This document shows positions 12,103-41,627 of a stretch of 64,000 nucleotides of DNA, piece after piece. Below the pieces are notes generated by a model. It saw only the letters and a program-made list of their open reading frames with translations, ran no database searches and was not told the DNA's origin. Position 1 is the first letter of the stretch. The number at the start of each line of letters is the position of its first letter. This DNA is from Capitulum mitella (Eukaryota; Arthropoda; Thecostraca; Pollicipedomorpha; Pollicipedidae). The DNA lies in NCBI GenBank assembly GCA_030062745.1, contig CP099842.1, forward strand, positions 10,981,838-11,045,837, read 5' to 3'. The position numbers and the translations under genes are program-made.

Positions 12103-13947
12103 TCATGCGAGTCCTTTGGACTGAACGCAACAATCCTTACGTTTATAGAACATGGCGGTGAACCTGACATCGGGCACCAGGGACTTGATCTTCTCGGTGA
12201 CCTTGGCTTCTTCGTGCCGTGCAGCGTTGGTGTTCCATATCTGGATGATGTCATCCCGGTCCCGAATCTGCGGAAGACGAACCCAGATATCAGCACAGCC
12301 GGCCAACACCGCACGGCGTCGGCGGAAATAAAACAGGTGTGACAGGCCAGGAACTCAAACCCGACTCTACCCTCGGGACGCACAATGACATGCAACAAAA
12401 GCCAGTAAAAAGAGCGTTGTGAAAAATCGAACGAAATATAGCATTTGATTTCAGTATTATGCACGTTGTGGGAGCTTTCGACAGAGACGTGTACAAAGAC
12501 GGTACGGTAGCCCGGAAGAAACTGGAAGACAGGCTTACCGAAATGGAGACGCCGCAGATGTCATCATCCTCGGCGACATCCTCGTCGAATTGCTCCCCAA
12601 TACAGGCCAAAAGCAGCTCCTTCCAAACCTCCGACTGGAACACCGACTTCGGTTACCATCACAAACGGCATATGTCTGATGTCCCCATTAATTACTTTCT
12701 GCGCCAGCTAACTCGTGAATGAATACATATTTTTATTCCACTGCTGACCTATTTTTCAGCTGAAAGCAATGCGTGTAGATTCACTGCATGGATGGCCAAC
12801 TGTTCCGACATCACGTATTAAACACGTCGCAAACAAAAAGGGCTAATAATGCACGTCTGAACGTGAACTACACATCGATCTTGCATACATATCTCCTTCA
12901 ACATTCTGAAGTCCTTTACCCTACCATGATGCACAACTACAGCTGAAGAAACCAGGAAGCTGCTATGAGCTGATACCTCACATGAGTACATTTCTACCAA
13001 GATATCAGCTCATCCAGAACGAAGGATGCAAGTCCAGGCCGGTTTACGGCGCGAACCTCAAAAATCCTGAAACGAACACGCGAAACAACACGCAATTCAG
13101 TCACGTCACTCAGTCCCATCACATCACAATCACACCAGTCCCATCACACAATCGGCCACGGCAGGCTACTGCGAACGCAAGCCCGATGGAGCCGTCACCA
13201 CACAGCCACCTCAGCCGGGCGCTCACCGAGTTTTCCTTGCGGCATTTGAGCTTCCAGGTGCCGCCGCGGGAGTTGCGCGGCTCCTCCCAGAGCGGCTTGC
13301 GATCGTCGCGCATCATGTGGTACGTGTAGCGCATGCTCAGGTCGCGCACGTCCGGGATGTTGGTGTACACTGCCCAGAAGCTCTCCACGGTGGTCATCGT
13401 GTAGATCTTCTTCAGCGACGCCTGGTACTCGGCCGCACTGACGCCGCGCTCCGTCCTGGCGGCAGTCGACAGCCATGTGGCCGGCCCTACTCTGGCGCTG
13501 GCCTGCGCGCGGCAGCAGGACGGGTCACGGGGCCGAAGCCAGTCCCCTCCCTAGGTACAGTGGCTGCAGGAGCCTGGGCCAAAGCCAGCCCTCCCCCCAG
13601 GCGACTGGCTGCAGGAGCCTAGGCTACGGCCACTGGAAAATGCACCTTTTTGGTATCTATCTGTGGTTCAGAATGGTCAACAAAAACGACACACATAATG
13701 CTCGTCTCTTACAAGTCACAAGGAAACTTCCAAAACTTCAAAAGTGAAGCCATTGCAGCAAGGGAGAAACTGCTTAAAAGGACTTAGCTGCTTACTTATC
13801 AAGCCACATAGTCCATGGTGTGTTGAGCCTGTGGCCCTCTGCCTCCTGTTCTTTCAGGTCTGCAGCCTCTGCTGCACTCGTGATGTTTGGGGACCCGACG
13901 ATGGTCGCCATGTTCTCCTCTGACCTCAGCTTCCCAGGGATGTCCAT
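12103..13947 (-). CDS. EIF4E3: Eukaryotic translation initiation factor 4E type 3 (class III eIF4E), four coding exons
   Basis: This is a cap-binding protein of the eIF4E family; class III members bind the mRNA cap and are thought to compete with eIF4E1. Coding exons on the minus strand are 13,796-13,947, 13,227-13,455, 12,539-12,634 and 12,103-12,267. All junctions are GT-AG, and the joined frame is 642 nt, or 213 residues (the human protein has 224). The start at 13,947 has a good Kozak context (GCAGCCATGG) and an in-frame stop just upstream. Visible landmarks are PWTMWLD at 44-50, SLKKIYT at 64-70, FWAVYTNIP at 77-85, RKPLWEEPRNSRGGTWK at 103-119, and VWKELLLACIGEQF beginning near 130. Trp107 matches Trp102 of eIF4E1. 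The residue equivalent to Trp56 is Tyr61, which fits class III (Cys or Tyr there). Residue and exon matches to human EIF4E3 are from memory of the family. No polyadenylation signal was found close to the stop. Confidence 0.95.
13560..13625. repeat. Short duplicated segment in EIF4E3 intron 1
   Basis: The words TGGCTGCAGGAGCC and CCAGCCCTCCC occur in two adjacent copies about 44-48 bp apart. It is a small tandem duplication inside the first intron (13,456-13,795). Confidence 0.5.
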
Positions 13948-14339
13948 GGCTGCCTGTCACATGGAAGCCATGGGCTATCAGTTAACTCACACCATGCTGT
14001 AGCTAGGCTCAAAAATTTCATTGTAATGGCCATCTTCTATCACATGACAACAATGACTTGTGGTATGCACCAACTAGGATGCTTGGATTGAATATCATCC
14101 CTTTAATGTGAAATCAGCACTAACAATTAACTCCTGAATTAGTGGGAGATGGAGTTCTCAGGAGCTCCCTCCATTTTTTTGTGCACTTCAGACAACTGGC
14201 TGGGACTAGGGCTATGGGTGTCAAACTTTCATTATCAGTTCCTTGACCAATCTGGGGTCACAGTGTGCTGAAAAAATTATCAACATAATAAAAATTGAAG
14301 TTGTACTTGAAAATGTCCTATGTGGGCATACTAAATGCA

Positions 14340-14990
14340 GCTGAGTAGCCTAGCCCATCCACCAGCTCACAGTCATCTTTACATCTGGAAACTACATAAC
14401 TTGTTTAAACACAAGACATTATATGCCATCTTGTTGCTAATGATACAAAGGCAATGTTTCCCAGTATACTGTTAAAAAATAAGAAACATATCATTCCAAA
14501 GCTAAGTTCATCAATGCCAGTTAACCATATCAGTTTTCACTTCATTTCATTTGGCCTAAACTGAGGATGTCATCATTACCATCTTTTCCATGAGTAATTA
14601 CTGTTTCATTTCATGTCAATGGTACCAAAGTCACAGCAAAGGATATAGAATGTTTTATGCATGTACCAAGTGTGACCAAGGAGCTTGAGGACCTGGCAAA
14701 ATCAGACAGCAGCACCCACTGGCCAGTGCATGTTTTTCTTTATTCTGGAAACTACAAATTGTGCTTAAATACAATCAATTACATCCCACTTTGTTGCCAG
14801 TTGGATGAAGCATCAAATGTGCATATACTACAACATTTTCTGCTAAAAGTTTATCAATCAAGAACATGCTATACCACAGGTAAGATGTGTTCATTGTTGC
14901 CAGTAAAATATAGCAGTTTTTACATATCTGCATCTAAACTGGAAAAGTCATCATCATTTCTTGCCTTTGTTATCACCGTTTTATTACATG
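14340..14990. repeat. Diverged direct duplication (offset about 360 bp)
   Basis: The segments starting near 14,360 and 14,720 share TCTGGAAACTACA, a following AAACAC/AAATAC stretch, CTTTGTTGCC/TCTTGTTGCT and a later CAGTTTTCAC/CAGTTTTTAC block. Similarity runs for about 250 bp. Neither copy is open. Confidence 0.55.
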
Positions 14991-15739
14991 CTTAACAGAA
15001 ACAAAAACAAAGCAACTAGGAAAAAAATACATTTTCCATTAAATGATATGACTGATTTGAGTATTTAACAGAACACTTTTGGTGCTCCAACCCAACACCT
15101 AATATCCTGAAATTTAACATTAGACCTATGACAGTGAATGGAAAAATGGAGTTATACCTGCCCTAGCAACACCAACAGTTTGGTTGCAATTTCACCACTG
15201 GACAGCCCAATACTACACGAGACTTGACAATGGATGTATCCTGTCCCTTCCATTACTCTGAGTATTCTAAACATGGCAGCTAATCTAATGAAATATACTA
15301 CATTACAATTTGCATATGCAGTCACATCAGTATGAAAATTAGTATCCTTAATGAGTAACCTAATTAATATCAATGATTATTCTTATTGCCAATGGATGTA
15401 TTCTTATTCTTATTTATTATATATTATGCTTCAATTGTTTTATGCATACTAGACATCAAATATGATTTAAGGATACATATCATATTGCAATATGCACATG
15501 CAGCCATATTAATGCACAAATGAGTGAATCAATGGCATTTTCCACTGACAACGAATATTCAAACCTTACCATCCTTCTACAATTTTACATGAACTTTGCC
15601 ACTGCCATATTCCTGTTGAGTAAGGTACCTATAAGTAACCAAACATTGCAATGCTGAGCACATTATTTTATCTCGCTTGGGAATGTTTCATGCCATGTGA
15701 ACTAAATGACAGCTTTCGAAGACAATCAGATGACTCAGA

Positions 15740-16550
15740 TGTCTCTCTCAGTCCTAGTTGCCATTTAAGGTCCAAAACTGCATTACTCTCGACAATACTT
15801 TGATGTTTTGTCCAGATTACTGCACTCTGCGCACCTCTGACTTGTTAGTAAAAGGAATTCACGGCAACTTGTATGCTGATGTCAAGGTCGACACGGTAAT
15901 GCAGATTCCACCACAACAGAAACATAAACAGAGACATCGTATGTATTAAAAAAGTGTTATCTAGTTGTGTGAGTATCCCACGGTCCTGTGCGGTTTAAAA
16001 ATGCCAAAGAACAGTCATTTTCGCGGAACACACGGGACATATACTACCTTTCGCGAACCCACACAAGCGACAACCGTAAACGACGCCTCTGGCGAGGTCC
16101 CCGCGCCGTTGTCCCCGCCTCTTCTTTACTTCGTCTAAGAGTGACTAGAAATGCCTTACGCTGCAGCTTCCAAATTCTAATGTTCTTCGGCTTTCTGATG
16201 GATATTCTGGCAGTCTACCGATTAACATGTCAGTTGAAATGCTACCAAATATAGTTGAAGAGAATCTGCAAAAATACTTTCGAAATATTTTCAGACCTGA
16301 AGAGAAGTTTCGGAAATTATGACGGTATTTCAAAAATACTTTCATCTTAGGGAAATGCAGTCAACAATAAGGAAAACGAGTTCCCCCAAGTCTCCAGATC
16401 ACCAAGATGTAGGATGCCATGAACGTGGAACACGTCACACAAGAGCGGAGCAGGAAAATCGACGGGCAGTTCGAGTGTGTCAACACGGTTGTAGAGCACG
16501 AGAGAGGAACCTGAGGTAAATTAAGCCGAAATTCGTCTTATCTTTTCAAG
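15740..16550. promoter_or_regulatory. CpG-normal patch, candidate bidirectional promoter of EIF4E3 and APPL
   Basis: CpG frequency rises abruptly within this 0.8-kb patch, including a GC-rich stretch near 16,080-16,130, and falls again on both sides. It lies between the divergently oriented EIF4E3 and APPL start exons. In invertebrates, promoters usually stay unmethylated and keep CpG while methylated gene bodies lose it. The promoter role is inference; I see no clear TATA box or initiator. Confidence 0.35.
16381..16515 (+). other. Possible untranslated first exon of APPL
   Basis: The patch ends with CCTGAG followed by GTAAAT, a usable 5' splice site, and the APPL start exon at 20,499 begins directly after a good acceptor with only 23 nt of leader. 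An upstream untranslated exon is therefore expected. This is the best candidate I see, but nothing proves the connection. Confidence 0.25.
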
Positions 16551-18039
16551 TGCATAAAGTTCCTGTGGTTTCTTGTTGTTGTCATTTTTATTAAAGTATA
16601 TCTGATATTCAATTTCTAATTCTAATTGCAAAAGGCGCAGTTAGGCCATATTCACACCACATGATGTGCCTAATTACGCCACCATCAAAATGGCACATAG
16701 TTCCAGGTGTATTGCCATGGCAAAGGTATGATAAACTGCTGTCTGGTATATTATGAACAGTTTCACTTGATTCTTTTTGCCAATACTTGCAAACAGGTTG
16801 GGAGAGGTGTTCAGATCCTGACAAGATGTTGGGCAGCCCAGTGGAGGTGGCTACTCGGGCACATCCAGTGGGTTTTGGGTCCATACCCTTCCAGTGATCT
16901 GAAAATGTTACCCTCCTAAACCCCAAAATACTATATAGTTCTGTGTTTTGTAAATGTCTAGGTAAGATCACTGAAATCAGGGAGTCAGTTATGGAACAGA
17001 TTCTGCAGTGGCAGGTAAATCTGCCATGGAGAAGGGTGCAGCAGGGTTATCTAGCTCCAAAGGGCAGAGTGAGTACAGTCAGTGGTGAGCCAGCCCCTCT
17101 TAATGAATTGGCTAAAATCTAAAACACATTTACCCACAACATTAATAGTAGGTCCTTGTTTTTGGGGTGTCATCAGGATTTTTGGTGTGGGGGTGTCTTT
17201 GAGACTTGGGGTGCTGTTTACATGGTGAATGAGAACAAAATGACATTGTACATAAGTTTCCATGGCCAGTGGATGGCAGGGCTCAATAGGCTTTGTGAGG
17301 AGAGAGGGCTAAGGGCTCCAGCCCTTCCAAGAAGGCTGTGGTGACATTTCTGCCTCACTCTCAAGATGCTCTCTCTGCAGCTAAAATCCCTGGTGATTAT
17401 TGCTTTAAATGGGCCCCAGAAATGTATAAAACTCTGGAGCAACCATCAGTACACTGTTAGCTAGTTAGCAGTACACTGTTGTCTCAGTTGTGCTACTGAT
17501 AATAAGGGCCTGGCAAATGGTTGTGCGAAAAGGGCATTGGCTCTACCATAACAAAACTGGCTGCGGACAAAAAACGCGCGAATGTATCATCTCTATTTTG
17601 GCCTATGGGAAAGGTTATTCCTCAACGCAGGCACTGTTTTCATTCACGGTATTCATAGCACCATTATACATGGTAATGCAAGCCAGTAAATTATTTCAAA
17701 CTTCCACTGAAACTTCACGGAGCCACCACACACCTGTACCACTGACAGAGAGGAAAAGGAAGGGGTCAAATCGGCAGCCATGCTGTCTCTCTCAGAAAAT
17801 ATCCTTTATCTGCCAATCATCTGCCTCAATTAGGAGATAATGGAAGGTGCAGTTAGGCAGGGTGGTGCCCATTGGGCAGCTTGCCCTACATTTGTAAATG
17901 CTTGAAAGACAACTTTGTGGCACAACATTAAATTATAAGTCAAAGCTCAGTAACAAAGCTCTTCCATATTGTCACACCAGAATGCAGTCATTATCTCAGG
18001 CAGTTGCCAAAGCAGTTTTGACTGTCCCCCACACACTTT

Positions 18040-18125
18040 TCTGTGTGTGTGCGGGGCCCACAGCCTGCACACACACACACAATGTGCGTGCATGCGTGCA
18101 TGCGTGCATGCTTGCTTGCTTGATG
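18040..18125. repeat. Short CA and TGCG/GCAT microsatellites
   Basis: A CA run near 18,068-18,080 is followed by GTGCATGC-type alternating purine-pyrimidine repeats. These are simple sequence only. Confidence 0.7.
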
Positions 18126-18306
18126 ATGACAACACCAAACCTGTGACATAATGGACCAAACCCTCTTGCCAGAGTGCCCAAGGTATTAACAATCAGTACC
18201 ATGCCCAACACCACTATGCATAGTATACAAACAAATCTCAGCGTACATTAGACTGAGCGATGCTAAAAATACATACATCTAATATCAAATAAATATAATA
18301 TAATTT

Positions 18307-18372
18307 TCCACATAGGTCTAAGGTTAAATTTCCAAAAAATAGGGGTCATGGCCCCACCTTCCCCCTATTCCT
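18307..18372 (+). repeat. Dispersed repeat containing GGGGTCATGGCCCC, copy 1
   Basis: The order CATAGGTCTAAGGTTAAATTTCC and GGGGTCATGGCCCC matches, in reverse complement, copies at about 43,880-43,960 and 61,575-61,645. The family is unknown and short. Confidence 0.5.
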
Positions 18373-20521
18373 ACATCCATGAATTCATGTCCACAAAAAC
18401 GGTTATATTTCTGTCTGTTGATGTTACGTTTGGTACAAAAGGCTGTTGTGTGCACTTGTGCTGATTACTCCAGAAATAATTGCTTGAATCGTTGCATCTT
18501 GTAATGGTTGCCCAGTGCTATCAAATTTAATACCATGTCTGAAAAACCTTTGGATTTATACTAAATTTCAAGAAAACAGTTGTCTGCTGCTCATGCTCCC
18601 TGAATTATTTTTTAAACAGCATAAGGTTGATTTTTTTAACAGCATAGGGTTGATTTTTTATAATTTTTGCTTAGTCTAGTGACTAATCTTTCTGGGGGGA
18701 ACATAGTTTTGGCCTCCAGCCTGATAGCTGGGGTGATGACCACCCCTCCTGCCCCCTTTTCTGCTATCACTGTTGCCCCCCCACCACAAAGGTTCTTCTT
18801 CTGTAGGTAATTGATAGCTTGACCTTTTTTAATCAGACATATCAACTTCTAAAATTAAAACAAGGATTGTGTCACTGAAAATGCCAGACAGAATCAATAT
18901 TGAATTAACAGTGAGCATGAAATGAGTCATTATGGGCCATACTTTTGATCTTGATTGAAAAAGATTTACCATCTAAATCTTTTGAACCACATGATATCTA
19001 AAAATGCTTTAAAACCCAAAATGTTTCAGTGATGCACAGTTATGAAGTGCATTACTGCAAAAGGTCAGCTGGCTCTGCTAAAATATGGTCAACCATGTTT
19101 CATTCTGAAAAGTTCTTATCTTGCCCATGGCCTCTTCTGCATGGTTGTTTTGTTGTAATGTGAAAGTCAGTGCTCCAACAGAGGAGACATGCAAAGGTTA
19201 TACCAGAGAAAAATCAAAGTATTTCAGTGCCACATGCATTCTGAAATATAATTGTGATGTTTTTCATAATATGAATTTTAAGAGTTTCTTGTTCGTGGCC
19301 ATGCACTGCAAATCTTACAATCTCCCCACAATTGGAGTCCACTTGTAAGTTAAGATTAGCATGTGTTCCAGAACCACTCAACTTTCCTACATTTAATTAT
19401 TTCATGTGACAGACATAGGCTTGTTGTCCTGTCATCATTGTGACTCATGCAGTAGCTACCATAACTTCATCCCAAAATGATTGACTGACATGCAGGGCTT
19501 CAATTTGGTCTTTGTTTCTGGTGTCAGAGTACAATTTTTGTTATGGAGTGCAAAATTTTGCAAAGAATAATCATGGTTTAAGCTGGCATTTTTGGTGTAA
19601 GTTAGTTGTGACATCACACCAGCTTTTTACTGAATGGAGACAGTCATTTGCCTGCAGAGTTAGAAATTTGTGGACATGGATATAATGTAGCTTTCTGATG
19701 GATGTACGTGATCAAACTTTTGGAGAATAAAATGTTTTTGGAGCACATATCTTGTGGTATTCTTCAGCACCAAAAAGCAACACGTTTTAAACCTAGCTCA
19801 CATACATGACAGTACCACCTATTGGTTTCAAGTCCAGAAATTATCTTTGTGGCCTAAGAAGATTTTATAGTACCTTTCCAGCCATTCCCATACATAAGTT
19901 TGTAAAACATTGCAGGTTTTGATCTGATCTCACTAGGGCAGAGTTGAGACAGGGGACTAGTTTTGGGTCAGAGCTATAAAAATTGGGGCAGTGCAGTCCA
20001 CATTGGGGCAGCTTCTTGGATCATGGCTCAAACCACCATGGTAATGTTCTCAAAGAAACCTCATTCATCAAGCAGGTACAGTGTATATGCATGAAATTTG
20101 TCTGAAATGTGCTGTATGTCTTCCCCAGATCGTCATAAACTGGCCCATAGTTAGGGATTTGGTCGATTAATATTGTCTCAAAATATTTTTAGGGTTTTTG
20201 CTGTGCCAGTCCTTTGATCCCTCCTTGTTTTTGTTCCTTGTTTGTTTGTTTTTTTTTGGCAACCAAGTATGTGTCTACTTACTGAAAAGATAGTGTGTAG
20301 CACACCAGTGTCAATTGCTTGGAAGTCGGCATGCTGCAAGGTAGAAATGAACTGAATGGGAGACCAGAGGCTCCTCTGATCTCATCTCCTGTAAATGTAT
20401 CCTTCCCTCGTACCATTGTATTTGTATCCTATCCTTGCATTTCAGAAGGTGGAAGCAAAACAAACTGTTGATTTAGATGTCCTCCTCTACCCCTTCAGGA
20501 ACAGAATTAGAAGCTGAGAAG

Positions 20522-37833
<17,312 letters not shown>

Positions 37834-38298
37834 GAAACGGCAGAGGGACGACAGGGGAACGACAAGGGGACAACAGAGGGACGACAGGGGGCGACAGCGG
37901 AAGACAAAGTGATACCAGCGACGAACGATGAGGTCTTCGGATGGACGACAAAGGGGCGACGAAGGGTTGGCAAGGGGCAGCAGGGGGACGACAAAGGAGG
38001 GACACGACTTAGGGATGAGAGGGATGTTTGAGGGATGGCCAAGTGGCAGCCGAGGGATGGCTGGCGGACAGTGGACTGACGACAAAGGAACCGCAGGGGT
38101 CAGCTCGTGAACAGCAGGGCGCCTGTCAAGGACCAGCAGAGACGTTGAACAGCTATGAGACGACCTACATCTCTCGGAGTAAAGTTCACAGATACAGATG
38201 GCTTTTCAAGGAATCGGGCGTCGGAAAAACAACCCTGTGTTCCTGGGTTGTGACACTGGGGACGTACGACTTGGTGGACGTTCAATTCCTTTGAAGCC

Positions 38299-38570
38299 TA
38301 ATGAGCTGACGTCATCAGCTTTTGCCTTTCATTGCGCCATATCGTTTCATCTTGATGTTTTCTTTTTCTGACGGTTCTAGTCACTGTATTCATTAGCGTT
38401 TGTGATTATGGAGACATTCGTTTAATTTATTGAAAGCCTGAAATCTGAGGGGGAGCTGACATCATCAACTTTTGGCTTTCTCTGCGTCGTACCGTTCCAT
38501 GCTGATGATTTCTTTTTGTGACGGCTCTAGTCACTGCACCCAGGCAACGTCGTGATTACGAAGACATTCC
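38299..38570. repeat. Direct duplication downstream of APPL (offset about 150 bp)
   Basis: Both copies read GAGCTGACGTCATCA or GAGCTGACATCATCA, then CTTTTGGCTTTC-like, TTTCTTTTT, TGACGG, TCTAGTCACTG and GACATTC. The first copy has the full palindrome TGACGTCA (38,307-38,314). They probably lie in the APPL 3' untranslated region. Confidence 0.65.
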
Positions 38571-40135
38571 TGCCATCGTTTTTTTTTGTAGATGAGCAAC
38601 ATTACCACTTAACATTTTACAGCGTTGCGTCGCGAGTGATTTGACTGTTCAAATACCGGAATGAGTATACTACATGCAGTCAAATTATGTTTGGCAGCTT
38701 ATTGTTTATTTTTAATCACGTTTTTCATCTTCTGATTTTATTTTTTGCTGTTGATTCCTGGGACTTTTATCTTGTAGCATTTTGTGGTAGTAATAGTTAA
38801 TTCTTTGATAACCCAGTCAAGCCAGGGTTTTAGGTGCTGCTTATAATTTACTAGCGAGCAGCTATAAGTGTTGCAGGTTGTATTATCTATTTCGGGGTTT
38901 TCGTTATCGCTATTCCCGTATGCACCATTGTCATCCATGATTTAAATGCACGAACAGATCGTAAGCTTTTAGACATAGGTGACTGGAAATAGAGCTGGTG
39001 TCATTGTACTTCACCGGCTTTAGAAAAAATGGTGTAATTATGGGTGACACTGTGCTCTTCGACAGCGTGATACGATTACGTACACTTTTTGTGACTACTC
39101 TATAGATTCCTGCTTTGGGAAACGGAATAAACGCAGAAATCGCAACGGTTTCAGGCATAGTGATTATTGGCGCCCATCAGATATTAACCTCCAAAGACAC
39201 CTTTATAAAATCGTGGATAACTGTGATCCATGTTCACCAGACCAAAACGATGACTGATTAGATGTAAGCGGTGTCGTCAAACAACTAATGCGCTTCATTG
39301 GCAGCACACAAACGATGGGTACCTACCGCCGCTAATTGTGTGTGCCATCATACGTGATGGCTGGCATTACTACGCTGCTATCCTGGGCACTGGCAGCGGG
39401 CAGTAGCGTCTTGTCTGGGACACTGGTGCACGAGAAGTGTGATAAACGTGGCCACGTTTCCTGCTGCGGTACTTCTTTGGACCTAATCTGTAAAGTAAAT
39501 TTCGTAGCTTTCTAGCTGTGTGATTTGAGTTTAGAGAAACGAGCTTCTTTGTCACATTATCTTTTACGTGAATGTTTTTCACCAGATACCGAATAAACCG
39601 ATCTATCCGTGTTTTTCCATAGTTTCCTGGTTAAAAACCGGGTTTGTTATACATTGCAGTTAAAGACCGACCTCGATATTGATAAGCAGCCCTTGGAAAC
39701 AACATTTGATTTCATTTGGATGAAAAATGGTCGTGCTGCGGAAGTTATATGATGTGAGAAAACATCATGCGTGCCTTGAATTGTTTCGGTTGAGACTGAA
39801 TCACAGGTCCGGCCGCCTACTCGCCCTGGCCACCTACACTGTTTGCCGGCTCCTGCAATCGATAGCTGTGCGCGGGCTTGTGTCTCGAGACTTATCTCTC
39901 CTAGTCTCCAGAGGCGTTAGAAAAAGGAAGGGAGATGCACTGGCAAGTTTTCGCGCGATTTGCTCCAATGTTACGCCGCAGGCGACCTTTGTAAAATAAA
40001 CAGCGGAAGCTATTGGCTCTTCCCTTACCTTGTTCTTGCGCCTTTGGTTGTCTCCTGTTTTGTCTGAATAAGATGTGTTTTTGCGTGGTGTGATGCAACT
40101 GGCTGTTACTTATCTTTGCTCTGTGTCATGGTTTC

Positions 40136-40141
40136 AATAAA
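40136..40141 (+). terminator. Candidate APPL polyadenylation signal AATAAA
   Basis: This is one of three AATAAA motifs (39,126, 39,592, 40,136) downstream of the APPL stop. Which one is used cannot be told from sequence. Confidence 0.25.
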
Positions 40142-40703
40142 AAATACGTTAAAAACTCAACAAATTTGAGATGCTCACGGACACAGTTGCAATGATACTG
40201 CTTGAATGAAGCCGAGTTCTGAAAGAAGCAGATCCAGTCGTAAAGAACGGGAGCTGGGACAGACTGGACAAACGACACATTGACATTTTACATGCCGTTG
40301 AATGCAGAATATTCGGAAGCCATGCAGGGGTAAAGAAGCGCGACGAAAAGTGGCGGGACCATTCGGCACCGACCTCCGCGGGGGCGCTGATCCCCAAGAG
40401 GGCGCCATCTCGGAATGGGATTGGTATCATGTTTGGACGGATTTGACTGCATGTGGCTCAATGCGGTTTGATGTCCAGATGAATATACACGAATAGGGAC
40501 GGTGCTAGGGAGCCAGATGAATTGTTTTTGTGCTCCTTTGACGATTATATGTTCGACGTCATTTTGACGTTTGTGCGATGGCGCATGGTCAGGATGGAAC
40601 ACCAAGTATGTGAGGGGCGCCTGCTGATGAGTTCCTGTTTAGTTTAATTTAAGTTTTGTTTAGGTTTAGTTTGGTTGAGCTTCGGGCCTTCCGCGAATCA
40701 GCG

Positions 40704-40862
40704 GCGCAGCCAGGATTTTCTTAAGAAGGGGGAGGGCGGAGCTCAGTGAAAACTGACAGAATACGAAGACCGCTTGCTGGGAAGACGATGTGCAATTGGT
40801 TTCACTAAAAAATGTGGGCTAATGGGGGCGGGCCGCGCCTCCCCCCCCCCGCCCGGCTGCGT
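40704..40862. mobile_element. MITE-like element, copy 2 (GCGCAGCC termini)
   Basis: This 159-bp copy has the same start (GCGCAGCCAGGATTTTCT), the internal ACTGGGAAGACGA-like block, the G-run/C-run and an end at GGCTGCGT. It is roughly 70-75 percent identical to 5,542-5,694 by eye. Confidence 0.6.
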
Positions 40863-41627
40863 CGGTGTAGTCCGACTGCATTTTCACAACGGCGCCCACA
40901 GGTGTGTCTGGTCTGTACCTGCCTGCCGGCCCGTTAGGGGTGTCTGTCTTTTAAAAAGGGCCTGGTCTGTGAGGGGCGCCGAGACCGTGCAGGGCAACGG
41001 ATGTTTACGGGACGGGGATGCCTGACCTGCATGAGGCGTCCAGTTAACTTCTGGACCCATTTCAAACCAAAATCTCGGAATGCCAGCTGGTTGTCAGCAT
41101 CTTCGCGACCTGCCCAGAAAGGTTTGGTTCTCTGTATATTTGGCTGCAGGTCAGGTAATTTAGCGAATTCACCAAGGGCATCAGAAAGCTGCCTTCAGCT
41201 GTTAATACTACCATCCCAAAAGAAAAGGCGTCATCCGCATATGCAGATAGTTCCTATTCGTATTCACCTATTTTCATTCCTTTGACACCATGTCGTTTTG
41301 CCGAATCTTTTCCAAGAGACATTCAATGACAGCAAGGAATATGTAATAACTGAGGGGATCCCCTTGCCTACAGGAATGTTCAAGCACACATTCGAGATAT
41401 TGCCATTGTATAGTAGTCTGGAAAATGAACCTCCATAAAGCAAATTAACTGTCAAATCAGATTTCCTTTTTGAGGCGGAGGAGGAGGCGCCTGATCTTTA
41501 AGAGGGGTCTGCATCGTAGATATGCCTGGCCTACGAAGGGCACCAAATTCTTCAGAGACGCCTCATCTGTGCGGAGTGAGGCGGAATCTGGCCTCCAAGG
41601 AGCAACGAGTCCAAGAGGACTGCTTAA

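Larger units (their letters stand above)
13948..20498. other. Region between EIF4E3 and APPL start exons, mostly CpG-poor
   Basis: This is the head-to-head gap between the EIF4E3 start codon and the first APPL coding exon. Two CpG-poor blocks (about 13,960-15,730 and 16,560-21,300) flank a CpG-normal patch. It contains an old direct duplication and fragments of dispersed repeats. Apart from a possible untranslated exon ending at 16,515, I see no gene. Confidence 0.5.
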
